64,000 nucleotides of DNA from Hanleya hanleyi (GCA_036873755.1 JAVTVY010025132.1:46013-110012), one strand, 5' to 3'; positions 12,538 through 24,352 are shown, counted from the stretch's first letter. Program-made: numbers and translations. Notes: generated from the sequence alone by a model not told the origin.

Positions 12538-13203
12538 TCAATATGGTGTCTCACCAGTATGATTGCGTACATGTATTGTAAGGGCCTCATTGTGAGCAGT
12601 GCTATGCGGGCACAAAGAACATCTATATGGTGTTTCACCAGTATGATTGCGTACATGTATTGTAAGGGCCTCTTTGTGAGCAGTGCTATACGGGCACAAG
12701 GAACATCTATATGGTGTCTCACCAGTATGGTTGCGTACATGTATTGTAAGGGCATCTTTGTGAGCAGTGCTATACGGACACAAAGAACATCTATATGGTG
12801 TCTCACCAGTATGATTGCGTACATGTATTGAAAGGGCCTCTTTGTGAGCAGTGCTATACGGGCACAAAGAACATCTATATGGTGTCTCACCAGTATGATT
12901 GCGTACATGTATTGTAAGGGCATCTTTGTGAGCAGTGCTATACGGGCACAAAGAACATCCATATGGTGTCTCACCAGTATGATTGCGTACATGTATTGCA
13001 AGGGCCTCTTTGAGAGCAGTGCTATACGGGCACAAAGAACATCTATATGGGGTCTCACCAGTATGATTGCGTACATGTATGGTAAGGGCCTCTTTGTGAG
13101 CAGTGCTATACGGGCACAAAGTACATCTATATGGTGTTTCACCAGTATGATTGCGTACATGTATGGTAAGGGCCTCTTTGTGAGCAGTGCTATACGGGCA
13201 CAA
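12538..13203 (-). pseudogene. C2H2 finger run, about 8 fingers
   Basis: 221-codon finger frame between block D4 and the linker TGA at 12538. It matches 1277-2026 finger for finger except for one missing unit, so unequal exchange has changed copy number. Confidence 0.55.
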
Positions 13204-13462
13204 AGAACATCTATATGATTTCTCACCAGTATGAATGCGTGCGTGTATCTTAAGGTCGACTTTCTGAGCTGCGCTATATGGGCATTAGGTACATTTGCAT
13301 GGTTTCTCACCATTGTGAGTCCGTTCATGTCTATGAAAGTGTCCTTTGTTGGCTGCGCAAGGCGGGCACAAGGAACATTTGTGTGGGTTCTGACCAGTGT
13401 GATTCGTCATGTCATTTAAACGCCCCGTTCCATGCAGTTCTTTGTGAGCAGAAATATACTTA

Positions 13463-14464
13463 TTATTGGTGCGGAGCTCGAATTGATATGCCAATGCGCG
13501 TGTAGGCGCCGTGGAATAAGAATAGGCTAATATGGCACAAAGAACATCTATTTGGTGTCTCACCAGTATGATTGCGTACATGTATTGTAAGGGCATCTTG
13601 GTGAGCAGTGCTATACGGACACAAAGAACATCTATATGGTGTCTCACCAGTGTGATTGCGTACATGTTTTGAAAGGGCCTCTTTGTGAGCAGTGCTATAC
13701 GGGCACAAGGAACATCTATATGGTGTCTCACCAGTATGATTGCGTACATGTATTGTAAGGGCATCTTGGCGAGCAGTGCTATACGGACACAAAGAACATC
13801 TATATGGTGTCTCACCAGTATGATTGCGTACATGTATTGAAAGGGCCTCTTTGTGAGGAGTGCTATACGGGCACAACGAACATCTATATGGTGTCTCACC
13901 AGTATGATTGCGTACATGTATTGTGAGGGCCTTTTTGTGAGCAGTGTTATACGGGCACAAAGAACATATATATGGTGTCTCACCAGTATGATTGCGTACA
14001 TGTATTGTAAGGGCCTCTTTGTGAGCAGTGCTATACGGGCACAATGAACATATATATGGTGTCTCACCAGTATGATTGCGTACATGTATTGTAAGGGCAT
14101 CTTTGTAAGCAGTGCTATACAGGCACAAAGAACATCTATATGGTGTCTCACCAGTATGAATGCGTACATGTACCGTAAAGGCCTCTTTGTGAGCAGTGCT
14201 ATACGGACACAAAGAACACCTATATGGTGTCTCACCAGTATGATTGCGTACAGGTATTGTAAGGGCCTCTTTGTGAGTAGTGCAATACGGGCACAAAGAA
14301 CATCTATATGTTGTCTCACCAGTATGATTGCGTACATGTACCGTAAGACCCTCTTTGTGAGCAGTGCTATACGGACACAAAGAAAATCTATATTGTGTCT
14401 CACCAGTATGATTGCGTACATGTATTGTAAGGGCCTCTTTGTGCGCAGTGCTATACGGGCACAA
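13463..14464 (-). pseudogene. C2H2 finger run, 11 fingers with tail
   Basis: 333 codons ending in the shared tail and TAA of block D4. Copy of 6160-7161. Confidence 0.6.
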
Positions 14465-14495
14465 AGAACATCTATATGGTGTCTCATCAGTATGA

Positions 14496-14825
14496 GGTTC
14501 TGGGTTCGATCCCAGGCCGGGTCATACCTAAGACTTGAAAAATGGAACTTGTTGCTTCCTCGCTTACGTTCAGCGTTAAGAGGATAGAACAAGGACTGGT
14601 TCGCTCGGTGTCAGTATAATGTGACTGAGTGGGGTGTCATGTCTGCCTACAGCATGATATTTCAGTGGGACAGCACTATAAAATGGCAGCATTAGATCTG
14701 CTCTGTTACAAGTAGGTTCCCCTTCCCCTCCCCCTCCCCCTCCCCTCCCTTCCCTTCCCCGTCGTGATATAGCTGAAAAAATGTTGAAAGCGACGTTAAA
14801 CCCTATTCACTCACTCACTCACTCA
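14496..14825 (+). mobile_element. tRNA-derived SINE, copy 4
   Basis: Same junctions and 13-bp duplication (14483-14495 and 14826-14838). Spacing from copy 3 is 2,610 bp rather than about 3,860, so this higher-order unit has lost roughly 15 finger units. Confidence 0.85.
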
Positions 14826-15090
14826 CTCATCAGTATGATTGCGTACATGTATTGTAAGGGCCTCTTTGTGAGCAGTGCTATACGGACACACCGAACATCT
14901 ATATGGTGTCTCACCAGTATGATTGCGTACATGTATTGTAAGGGCCTCTTTGTGAGCAGTGCTATACGGACACAAAGAACATCTATATGGTTTTTCGTCG
15001 GTATGATTGCGTACATGTATTGTAAGGGTCTCTTTGTGAGCAGTGCTATACGCGCATAAAGAACATCTATATGGTGTCTCACCGGTATGA
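14823..15090 (-). pseudogene. C2H2 finger fragment, 3 fingers, cut by SINE copy 4
   Basis: Copy of 4492-4757 with an HTDEKPY linker. Confidence 0.5.
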
Positions 15091-15381
15091 ATGTACATGT
15101 ATTGTAAGGTCCTCTTTGTGAGCAGTGTTATACGGGCACAAAGAACATCAATATGTTGTCTCGCCAGTATGATTGCGTACATGTATTGTAAGGTCCTCTT
15201 TGTGAGCAGTGCTATACGGGCACAAAGAACATCTATATGGTGTCTCACCAGTATGATTGCGTACATGTATTGTAAGGGCCTCATTGTGAGCAGTGCTATG
15301 CGGGCACAAAGAACATCTATATGGTGTTTCACCAGTATGATTGCGTACATGTATTGTAAGGGCCTCTTTGTGAGCAGTGCT

Positions 15382-15729
15382 CTACGGACACAAAGAACAT
15401 CTATATGGTGTCTCACCAGTATGATTGCGTACATGTATTGAAAGGGCCTCTTTGTGAGCAGTGCTATACGGGCACAGAGAACATCCATATGGTGTCTCAC
15501 CAGTATGATTGCGTACATGTATTGCAAGGGCCTCTTTGTGAGCAGTGCTATACGGGCACAAAGAACATCTATATGGGGTCTCACCAGTATGATTGCGTAC
15601 ATGTATGGTAAGGGCCTCTTTGTGAGCAGTGCCATACGGGCACAAAGTACATCTATATGGTGTCTCACCAGTATGATTGCGTACATGTATGGTAAGGGCC
15701 TCTTTGTGAGCAGTGCTATACGGGCACAA
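15382..15729 (-). pseudogene. C2H2 finger run, 4 fingers
   Basis: Copy of 5553-5900 adjoining block D5. Confidence 0.5.
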
Positions 15730-15988
15730 AGAACATCTATATGATTTCTCACCAGTATGAATGCGTGCGAGTATCTTAAGGTCGACTTTCTGAGCTGCGC
15801 TATATGGGCATTAGGTACATTTGCATGGTTTCTCACCATTGTGAGTCCGTTCATGTCTATGAAGGTGTCCTTTGTTGGCTGCGCAAGGCGGGCACAAGGA
15901 ACATTTGTGTGGGTTCTGACCAGTGTGATTCGTCATGTCTTTTAAACGCCCCGTTCCATGCAGTTCTTTGTGAGTAGAAATATACTTA

Positions 15989-16738
15989 TTATTGGTGCGG
16001 AGCTCGAATTGATATGCCAATGCGCGTGTAGGCGCCGTGGAATAAGAATAGGCTAATATGGCACAAAGAACATCTATTTGGTGTCTCACCAGTATGATTG
16101 CGTACATGTATTGTAAGGGCATCTTGGTGAGCAGTGCTATACGGACACAAAGAACATCTATATGGTGTCTCACCAGTGTGATTGCGTACATGTTTTGAAA
16201 GGGCCTCTTTGTGAGCAGTGCTATACGGGCACAAGGAACATCTATATGGTGTCTCACCAGTATGATTGCGTACATGTATTGTAAGGGCATCTTGGCGAGC
16301 AGTGCTATACGGACACAAAGAACAGCTATATGGTGTCTCACCAGTGTGATTGCGTACATGTATTGAAAGGGCCTCTTTGTGAGGAGTGCTATACGGGCAC
16401 AACGAACATCTATATGGTGTCTCACCAGTATGATTGCGTACATGTATTGTGAGGGCCTTTCTGTGAGCAGTGTTATACGGGCACAAATAACATATATATG
16501 GTGTCTCACCAGTATGATTGCGTACATGTATTGTAAGGGCGTCTTTGTGGGCACTGCTATACGGGCACAAAGAACATCTATATGGTTTATCACCAGTATG
16601 ATTGCGTACATGTATCGTAAGGGCCTCTTTGTGAGCAGTGCTATACGGGCACAAAGAACATCTATATGGTGTCTCACCAGTATGATTGCGTACATGTATT
16701 GTTAGGGCCTCTTTGAGAGCAGTGCTATACGGGCACAA
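15989..16738 (-). pseudogene. C2H2 finger run, 8 fingers with tail (1.01-kb unit A)
   Basis: 249-codon finger frame ending in the D5 tail. Fingers include PYSSAHKDAL and YICYLC variants. Its protein matches 16998-17747 along its full length. Confidence 0.6.
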
Positions 16739-16997
16739 AGAACATCTATATGGTGTCTCACCAGTATGAATGCGTACGTGTATCGTAAGGTCGCCTTTCT
16801 GAGCAGCGCTATATGGACATTAGGTGCATTTGCATGGTTTCTCACCATTGTGAGTCCGTTCATGTCTATGAAGGTGTCCTTTGTTGGCTGCGCAAGGCGG
16901 GCACAAGGAACATTTGTGTGGGTTCTGACCAGTGTGATTCGTTATGTCATTTAAACGCCCCGTTCCATGCAGTTCTTTGTGAGCAGAAATATACTTA

Positions 16998-17747
16998 TTA
17001 TTGGTGCGGAGCTCGAATTGATATGCCAATGCGCGTGTAGGCGCCGTGGAATAAGAATAGGCTAATATGGCACAAAGAACATCTATTTGGTGTCTCACCA
17101 GTATGATTGCGTACATGTATTGTAAGGGCATCTTGGTGAGCAGTGCTATACGGACACAAAGAACATCTATATGGTGTCTCACCAGTATGATTGCGTACAT
17201 GTTTTGAAAGGGCCTCTTTGTGAGCAGTGCTATACGGGCACAAGGAACATCTATATGGTGTCTCACCAGTATGATTGCGTACATGTATTGTAAGGGCATC
17301 TTGGCGAGCAGTGCTATACGGACACAAAGAACAGCTATATGGTGTCTCACCAGTGTGATTGCGTACATGTATTGAAAGGGCCTCTTTGTGAGGAGTGCTA
17401 TACGGGCACAACGAACATCTATATGGTGTCTCACCAGTATGATTGCGTACATGTATTGTGAGGGCCTTTCTGTGAGCAGTGTTATACGGGCACAAATAAC
17501 ATATATATGGTGTCTCACCAGTATGATTGCGTACATGTATTGTAAGGGCGTCTTTGTGGGCACTGCTATACGGGCACAAAGAACATCTATATGGTTTATC
17601 ACCAGTATGATTGCGTACATGTATCGTAAGGGCCTCTTTGTGAGCAGTGCTATACGGGCACAAAGAACATCTATATGGTGTCTCACCAGTATGATTGCGT
17701 ACATGTATTGTTAGGGCCTCTTTGAGAGCAGTGCTATACGGGCACAA
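16998..17747 (-). pseudogene. C2H2 finger run, 8 fingers with tail (1.01-kb unit B)
   Basis: Duplicate of 15989-16738 ending in the D6 tail. Confidence 0.6.
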
Positions 17748-18006
17748 AGAACATCTATATGGTGTCTCACCAGTATGAATGCGTACGTGTATCGTAAGGT
17801 CGCCTTTCTGAGCAGCGCTATATGGACATTAGGTGCATTTGCATGGTTTCTCACCATTGTGAGTCCGTTCATGTCTATGAAGGTGTCCTTTGTTGGCTGC
17901 GCAAGACGGGCACAAGGCACATTTGTATGGGTTCTGACCAGTGTGATTCGTCATGTCTTTTAAACGCCCCGTTCCATGCAGTTCGTTGTGAGCAGAAATA
18001 TACTTA

Positions 18007-18261
18007 TTATTGGGGCGGAGCTCGAAATGATATGCTAATGCGCGTGTAGGCGCCGTGGAATAAGAATAGGCTAATATGGCACAAAGAACATCTATATGGT
18101 GTTTCACCAGTATGATTGCGTACATGTATTGTAAGGGCCTCTTTGTGAGCAGTGCTATACGGGCACAAAGAACATCTATATGGTGTCTCACCAGTATGAT
18201 TGCGTACATGTTTTGTAAGGGCCTCTTCGTGAGCAGTGCTATACGAGGCACAAAGAGACAT
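18007..18261 (-). pseudogene. C2H2 finger fragment, 2-3 fingers with tail
   Basis: Short frame ending in the D7 tail (ISFRAPPQ variant). The area 18230-18550 has several 1-2 bp indels and is the most degraded part of the array. Confidence 0.45.
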
Positions 18262-18531
18262 CTATATGGTGTCTCACCAGTATGATTGCGTACATGTATT
18301 GTAAGGGCATTTTGGCGAGCAGTGCTATACGGACACAAGAACATCTATATGGTGTCTCACCAGTATGATTGCGTACATGTATTGAAGGGCCTCTTTGTGA
18401 GGAGTGCTATACGGGCACAACGAACATCTATATGAAGTGTCTCACCAGTATGATTGCGTACATGTATTGTGAGGGCCTTTTGTGAGCAGTGTTATACGGG
18501 CACAAAGAACATATATATGGTGTCTCACTAA

Positions 18532-18918
18532 TTATGATTGCGTTGTAAGGGCCTCTTTGTGAGCAGTGCTATACGGGCACAAAGAACATCTATATGGTGT
18601 CTCACCAGTATGATTGCGTACATGTATTGTACGAGCTTCCTTGTGCGCAGTGCTATACGGACATAAAGAACATCTATATGGTGTCTCACCAGTATGATTG
18701 CGTGCATGTATTGTAAGGTCCTCTTTGTGAGCAGCGCTATACGGGCACAAAGAACATCTATATGGTGTCTCACCAGTATGATTGCGTACAGGTATTGTAA
18801 AGGCCTCTTTGTGAGCAGTGCTATACGGGCACAAAGAACATCTATATGGTGTCTCACCAGTATGATTGCGTACATGTATTGTAAGGGCCTCTTTGTGAGC
18901 AGTGCTATATGAGCACAA
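18532..18918 (-). pseudogene. C2H2 finger run, 4-5 fingers
   Basis: 128-codon finger frame ending in a degraded unit near 18530. One finger has an AAHKEDL helix, one of few fingers with a changed contact residue. Confidence 0.45.
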
Positions 18919-19173
18919 AGAACATCTATATGATGTCTCACCAGTATGATTGCGTACATGTATTGTAAGGGCCTCTTTGTGAGCAGTGCTATACGGGCAT
19001 AAAGATCATCTATATGGTGTCTCACCAGTATGATTGCGTACATGTATTGTAAGGGCCTCTTTGTGAGCAGTGCTATATGGGCACAAAGAACATCTATATG
19101 GTGTCTCACCAGTATGATTGCGTACATGTATTGTAAGGGCCTCTTTGTGAGCAGTGCTATACGGGCATAAAGA

Positions 19174-19590
19174 TCATCTATATGGTGTCTCACCAGTGTG
19201 ATTGCGTACATGTATTGTAAGGGCCTCTTTGTGAGCAGTGCTATACGGGCACAAAGAACATCTATATGGTGTCTCACCAGTATGATTGCATACATGTATT
19301 GTAAGGGCCTTTTTGTGAGCAGTGCTATACGGGCACAAAGAACATCTATATGGTGTCTCACCAGTATGATTGCGTACATGTATTGTAAGGGCCTTTTTGT
19401 GAGCAGTGTTATACGGGCACAAAGAACATCTATATGGTTTATCACCAGTAGGATTGCGTACATGTATCGTAAGGGCCTCTTTGTGAGCAGTGCTATGCGG
19501 GCACAAAGAACATCTATATGGTGTTTCACCAGTATGATTGCGTACATGTATTGTAAGGGCCTCTTTGTGAGCATTGCTATACGGGCACAA
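19174..19590 (-). pseudogene. C2H2 finger run, 5 fingers
   Basis: 138-codon finger frame closed by the CATAAAGATC-type unit near 19166, the same lesion that closes 7249-8001. One linker reads NPTGDKPY. Confidence 0.5.
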
Positions 19591-19662
19591 GGAACATCTA
19601 TATGTTGTCTCACCAGTATGATTGCGTACATGTATTGTAAGGGCATCTTTGTGAGCAGTGCT

Positions 19663-19926
19663 CTACGGACACAAAGAACATCTATATGGTGTCTCACCAG
19701 TATGATTGCGTACATGTATTGAAAGGGCCTCTTTGTGAGCAGTGCTATACGGGCACAGAGAACATCCATATGGTGTCTCACCAGTATGATTGCGTGCATG
19801 TTTTGCAAGGGCCTCTTTGTGAGCAGTGCTATACGGGCACAAAGAACATCTATATGGGGTCTCACCAGTATGATTGCGTACATGTATGGTAAGGGCCTCT
19901 TTGTGAGCAGTGCTATACGGGCACAA
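19663..19926 (-). pseudogene. C2H2 finger run, 3 fingers
   Basis: Short frame adjoining block D8, related to 5553-5900 but one unit shorter. Confidence 0.45.
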
Positions 19927-20138
19927 AGAACATCTATATGATTTCTCATCAGTATGAATGCGTGCGTGTATCTTAAGGTCGACTTTCTGAGCTGCGCTAT
20001 ATGGGCATTAGGTACATTTGCATGGTTTCTCACCATTGTGAGTCCGTTCATGTCTATGAAGGTGTCCTTTGTTGGCTGCGCAAGGCGGGCACAAGGAACA
20101 TTTGTGTGGGTTCTGACCAGTGTGATTCGTCATGTCTT

Positions 20139-20840
20139 TTAAACGCCCCGTTCCATGCAGTTCTTTGTGAGCAGAAATATACTTATTATTGGTGCGGAGC
20201 TCGAATTGATATGCCAATGCGCGTGGAATAAGAATAGGCTAATATGGCACAAAGAACATCTATTTGGTGTCTCACCAGTATGATTGCGTACATGTATTGT
20301 AAGGGCATCTTGGTGAGCAGTGCTATACGGACACAAAGAACATCTATATGGTGTCTCACCAGTATGATTGCGTACATGTTTTGAAAGGGCCTCTTTGTGA
20401 GCAGTGCTATACGGGCACAAGGAACATCTATATGGTGTCTCACCAGTATGATTGCGTACATGTATTGTAAGGGCATCTTGGCGAGCAGTGCTATACGGAC
20501 ACAAAGAACAGCTATATGGTGTCTCACCAGTATGATTGCGTACATGTATTGAAAGGGCCTCTTTGTGAGGAGTGCTATACGGGCACAACGAACATCTATA
20601 TGGTGTCTCACCAGTATGATTGCGTGCCTGTATTGTGAGGGCCTTTCTGTGAGCAGTGTTATACGGGCACAAATAACATATATATGGTGTCTCACCAGTA
20701 TGATTGCGTACATGTATTGTAAGGGCGTCTTTGTGAGCACTGCTATACGGGCACAAAGAACATCTATATGGTTTATCACCAGTATGATTGCGTACATGTA
20801 TCGTAAGGGCCTCTTTGTGAGCAGTGCTATACGGGCACAA
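20139..20840 (-). pseudogene. C2H2 finger run, 7-8 fingers with altered tail
   Basis: 233 codons. Block D8 has lost 8 bp (TAGGCGCC), so the frame no longer reaches the usual TAA and reads a different tail. Otherwise it matches the 1.01-kb units. Confidence 0.55.
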
Positions 20841-21183
20841 AGAACATCTCTATGGTGTCTCACCAGTATGATTGCGTACATGTATTGTTAGGGCCTCTTT
20901 GAGAGCAGTGCTATACGGGCACAAAGAACATCTATATGGTGTCTCACCAGTATGAATGCGTACGTGTATCGTAAGGTCGCCTTTCTGAGCAGCGCTATAT
21001 GGACATTAGGTGCATTTGCATGGTTTCTCACCATTGTGAGTCCGTTCATGTCTATGAAGGTGTCCTTTGTTGGCTGCGCAAGACGGGCACAAGGAACATT
21101 TGTTTGGGTTCTGACCAGTGTGATTCGTCATGTCTTTTAAACGCCCCGTTCCATGCAGTTCGTTGTGAGCAGAAATATACTTA

Positions 21184-21814
21184 TTATTGGTGCGGAGCTC
21201 GAAATGATATGCTAATGCGCGTGTAGGCGCCGTGGAATAAGAATAGGCTAATATGGCACAAGGAACATCTATATGGTGTTTCACCAGTATGATTGCGTAC
21301 ATGTATTGTAAGGGCCTCTTTGTGAGCAGTGCTATACGGGCACAAGGAACATCTATATAGTGTCTCACCAGTATGATTGCGTACATGTATTGTAAGGGCA
21401 TCTTTGTGAGCAGTTCTATACGGACACAAAGAACATCTATATGGTGTCTCACCAGTATGATTGCGTACATGTATTGAAAGGGCCTCTTTGTGAGCAGTGC
21501 TATACGGGCACAAAGAACATCTATATGGTGTCTCATCAGTATCATTGCGTACATGTATTGTAAGGGCCTTTTTGTGAGCAGTGTTATACGGGCACAAAGA
21601 ACATCTATATGGTGTATCACCAGTAGGATTGCGTACATGTATCGTAAGGGCCTCTTTGTGAGCAGTGCTACACGGGCACAAAGAACATCTATATGGTGTC
21701 TCACCAGTATGATTGCGTACATGTATTGTAAGGGCCTCTTTGTGAGCAGTGCTATACGGGCACAAAGAACATCTATATGGTGTCTCATCAGTATGAATGC
21801 GTACGTGTATCTTA
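21184..21814 (-). pseudogene. C2H2 finger run, 6 fingers, broken upstream by MITE
   Basis: Last finger run of the array, ending in the D9 tail. Its open frame continues into the Harbinger-like MITE, which supplies about 32 unrelated N-terminal codons; that fusion is accidental. Confidence 0.55.
21812..21814. repeat. TTA target-site duplication (left) of MITE
   Basis: TTA here and at 22654-22656. Intact diverged blocks read ATCTTAAGG at this point, giving the empty site. Confidence 0.75.
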
Positions 21815-22653
21815 GGCCTTTTTTTTATTAATTGGTTTACGGATTTTTCTGGCAAAAATGTCAAGGCGGAGGATGGAAAAAAAATAAAAATAAAATCAAG
21901 CCTCCACACTTTATTTATTTTTACTTTCTGACAAACTTCTTAAAAATGATATGTCAAATCCAGGTAATAGCCAGTGTAATAATTACAAGACATTTACCAA
22001 AAGATCAATGACGGACGTTTCCTTGAACCAAGCGACAATATCAGTCGCTTTGCGTGAAACCAACACTTCAATAGGGGTGTTGACAGGACAAGTCATGTTT
22101 CATGCTGTGGACAGACTGAGGCCGGCAGATATGTCGTTGTCACTGATCTCCTTCAAGACCAAGTCCCCCACCGTCCCAGCAGTTACTGGACCGACAAAGC
22201 CCTTGAAAAGGACGGTCGCGTCCTGTCTAAGACTCAGTGAAAACCACCGCGAGGCCGAACCCGCCATCTTGGCTTCAAACACTGCGCCGTTGAAATGATG
22301 TCATGTCTGGTCCCCGAACTACAGCCGAAGGTAACATGGAAGTCGGAAACCACCACCACTGTAACCAAGGGAAGTAACCAGCCTCCAAGACCAAGATGTC
22401 TGCAGAGTGTTGAACTCGTGCGAACTCGAGCGTGAAGAATTTATATAAGATGTTTTACGCACAGCAAGTATTAAAATGAGACCAATATTGCGAATTTTAT
22501 GTTTTTATTCTTCCGACAGAGAGGTCAGTAAATGTGACACATCGGCGGATACGACAGAAATAAAAAAAAATTGAAAATCCAATTTTATTTTTATTTCACT
22601 TTTGGCAAAATGAAGGTCGGCGGATCCGTAAACCAATCAATAAAAAAAAGGCC
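21815..22653. mobile_element. Harbinger-like nonautonomous DNA transposon
   Basis: 839-bp insertion in diverged block D10. Ends are inverted repeats of about 30 bp (GGCCTTTTTTTTATT(A/G)ATTGG with similar sequence after), with weaker inverted similarity further in, and a TTA duplication. GG-start termini and TTA/TAA duplications are typical of PIF/Harbinger elements. No transposase or Myb-like gene is present. A 55-codon minus-strand frame with a good start context (CCAAGATGGCGG, first Met near 22267) lies inside; I do not recognise it and would not call it a gene. Confidence 0.75.
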
Positions 22654-22938
22654 TTAAGGTCGCCTTTCTGAGCAGCGCTATATGGGCATTAGGTACATGT
22701 GCATGGTTTCTCACCATTGTGAGTCCGTTCATGTCTATGAAGGTGTCCTTTGTTGGCTGCGCAAGGTGGGCACAAGGAACATTTGTATGGGTTCTGACCA
22801 GTGTGATTCGTCATGTCTTTTAAACGCCCCGTTCCATGCAGTTCGTTGTGAGCAGAAATATACTTATTATTGGTGCGGAGCTCGAATTGATATGTTAATG
22901 CGCGTGTAGGCGCCGTGGAATAAGAATAGGCTAATATG
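22654..22938 (-). repeat. Diverged finger block D10, edge of the array
   Basis: The tenth block carries the conserved TAA. At 22938, where the other copies run into a finger unit (AATATGGCACAAAG), it instead meets sequence absent elsewhere in the window (AATATGACTGGG). This is either the original flank of the founding sequence or a deletion edge. Confidence 0.7.
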
Positions 22939-24009
22939 ACTGGGTATGTCATGCTAATGTGCAAGAGGCAAATGAAGTTAGGCGGCGGATAGATAACATA
23001 TAAAAGAGGCTTTCTCAATGGGGTCTTCATCGAAGCCCAGCCAGCTTCGACCGTGCGCACTAGTATACCATTTATTCACACATTTCTGTGCCTGTCCACG
23101 TTTTACAGCATAGAATCACCATATACCGGTAGCATACCCGTCGATTTCCCATCGTGACTGGTCATCTCCCACTGGAGAGTGAATCTACTTGCCGACAGGT
23201 GCCTGTTCTGACGTCGTTTATTGGACTGAGAAAGTTCATCGCTGGTCGCAAAATGTGGATAAGTATTTCTCTTATTACGGCATTTTTGATTATGTTTTGG
23301 ATTGTAAGCATTTGTTTTATTCGACTTATTATGTTTCGTTCATTTTTCCAATTCACGCCCATGTTATAATCTACCAACTGTGCAGTTTGTTTCCAGTGTC
23401 TAAAGTCGAATGCGTAACAGTGCGTTGCATTTGGTCCAGAGTGAAATTTAATGTCGTCTTACATGAACCGTTTCCTTTTTGGCAGACTGTACTGAACAGC
23501 AGGCTTTACGTGAAGTCCCAGTTCAGGAGAGGATGTTGTTTCCTGTACCGATATCTTTACATCGTGGCTTAGCTCTGTTAGCAGCGACCGTATGATCCGA
23601 TAAGTAAACTTATTGTTCGCATGGTGATTTCATTCTGTAATGTTTTCTCTTAGTCTGCATAATATAGTGTTGCGTATAGTCTTGTGGGTTGTAGTATTGA
23701 CCATCTAAATCCATGACATCGGCATATATAGGCCCTTTGCCATCCATGTGCCAGACGGCTTGTCGTTATTGTTTTCATGGCGTGTCTGACGTGTATTGAA
23801 TTTATTTTGATCAGACCTACAACCCGGTGCTATGTTAGTTGAGCGTGACTTGTCCGTTGTGTACTACCGAGTTTAAATAAGAATATGTCCATAACATGAT
23901 ATATCTGGTTTCCGTAAGCAAATACGGTTTCCCGTACCGATATTGTCGCTACTTTGGGTAAAATGTCTACTACTGTTAGGCAGAGAAATTATGATTCAGA
24001 TATAATCCA
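22939..24009. other. Unassigned sequence next to the array edge
   Basis: No convincing gene. A TATAAAAG motif lies at about 23000-23007 on the plus strand. The longest plus frame (23189-23572, 127 codons) has no recognisable domain and a poor start. Otherwise A/T-rich non-repetitive sequence. Confidence 0.4.
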
Positions 24010-24352
24010 TTGTGCTGATGTGAAAGTGGAATTCATCCCCCACCTTAGTTTTATCACACAAAAGACACAATCGCATTTCCCGAGGTCGATTACTGTACCT
24101 CCCAGTTTCAATCGGTAAATTACGGCTAGATAATCTAAAACGAGACCTACAAAACCTATACCGTAATGGTAGCTCGTTTAAATCCCGCTCAAATCTAAAA
24201 TCTGTTTTAAATAGCTTATACAAGTCCCACTTTGTACTTTCAGATATAGTAGCGTGCCAATCTTGTTTAAACTGGTCACACATTCGTAATTTAACGGAAT
24301 GGCTAACCCATTTAGAGTTAACTCTATCCTGATCGTACCATACATTTGTCAT
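24010..24352 (-). pseudogene. LINE 2 C-terminal Cys/His domain
   Basis: Carries the segment common at the end of such LINE proteins: LPIETGRY, then RLCLLCDKTKVGDEFHF. After the His the expected second Cys pair is missing, consistent with 3' truncation. A frameshift at 24352-24421 separates it from the RT. Confidence 0.7.

Larger units (their letters stand above)
15742..17762 (-). repeat. Tandem 1.01-kb higher-order repeat, two copies
   Basis: D5 to D6 (15742-16753) and D6 to D7 (16754-17762) are about 12 units long each and differ by only a few bases by eye, including shared private variants (TTAGGGCCTCTTTGAGAGC, AGGGCGTCTTTGTGGGC). A third relative runs from 19932 to 20942. This is the youngest-looking duplication in the array. 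Confidence 0.8.
1..21811 (-). repeat. 84-bp C2H2 zinc-finger satellite with higher-order repeats
   Basis: Tandem 84-bp units fill the start of the window and run off its left edge. Each minus-strand unit encodes one 28-residue CX2C-X12-HX3H finger with a TGEKP-like linker (HTGETPY). Because 84 is divisible by three, other frames on both strands also stay open and give long shadow ORFs. Units are grouped into higher-order repeats, marked by a diverged block at about 2.04, 5.91, 9.77, 13.22, 15.74, 16.75, 17.76, 19.93, 20.94 and 22.65 kb and by SINEs at 4.2, 8.0, 11.9 and 14.5 kb. The 3.86-kb period equals 46 units. Stops and frameshifts shared among copies argue for a satellite derived from a poly-zinc-finger exon rather than a working gene. 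No other domain or promoter is visible. Confidence 0.9.

Noticed and set aside
1..21811. CRISPR array
   Set aside because: Repeats are contiguous 84-bp coding-derived units without unique spacers, in an animal genome.
23189..23572. 127-codon plus-strand frame
   Set aside because: No domain, poor start context, A/T-rich composition like the surroundings.
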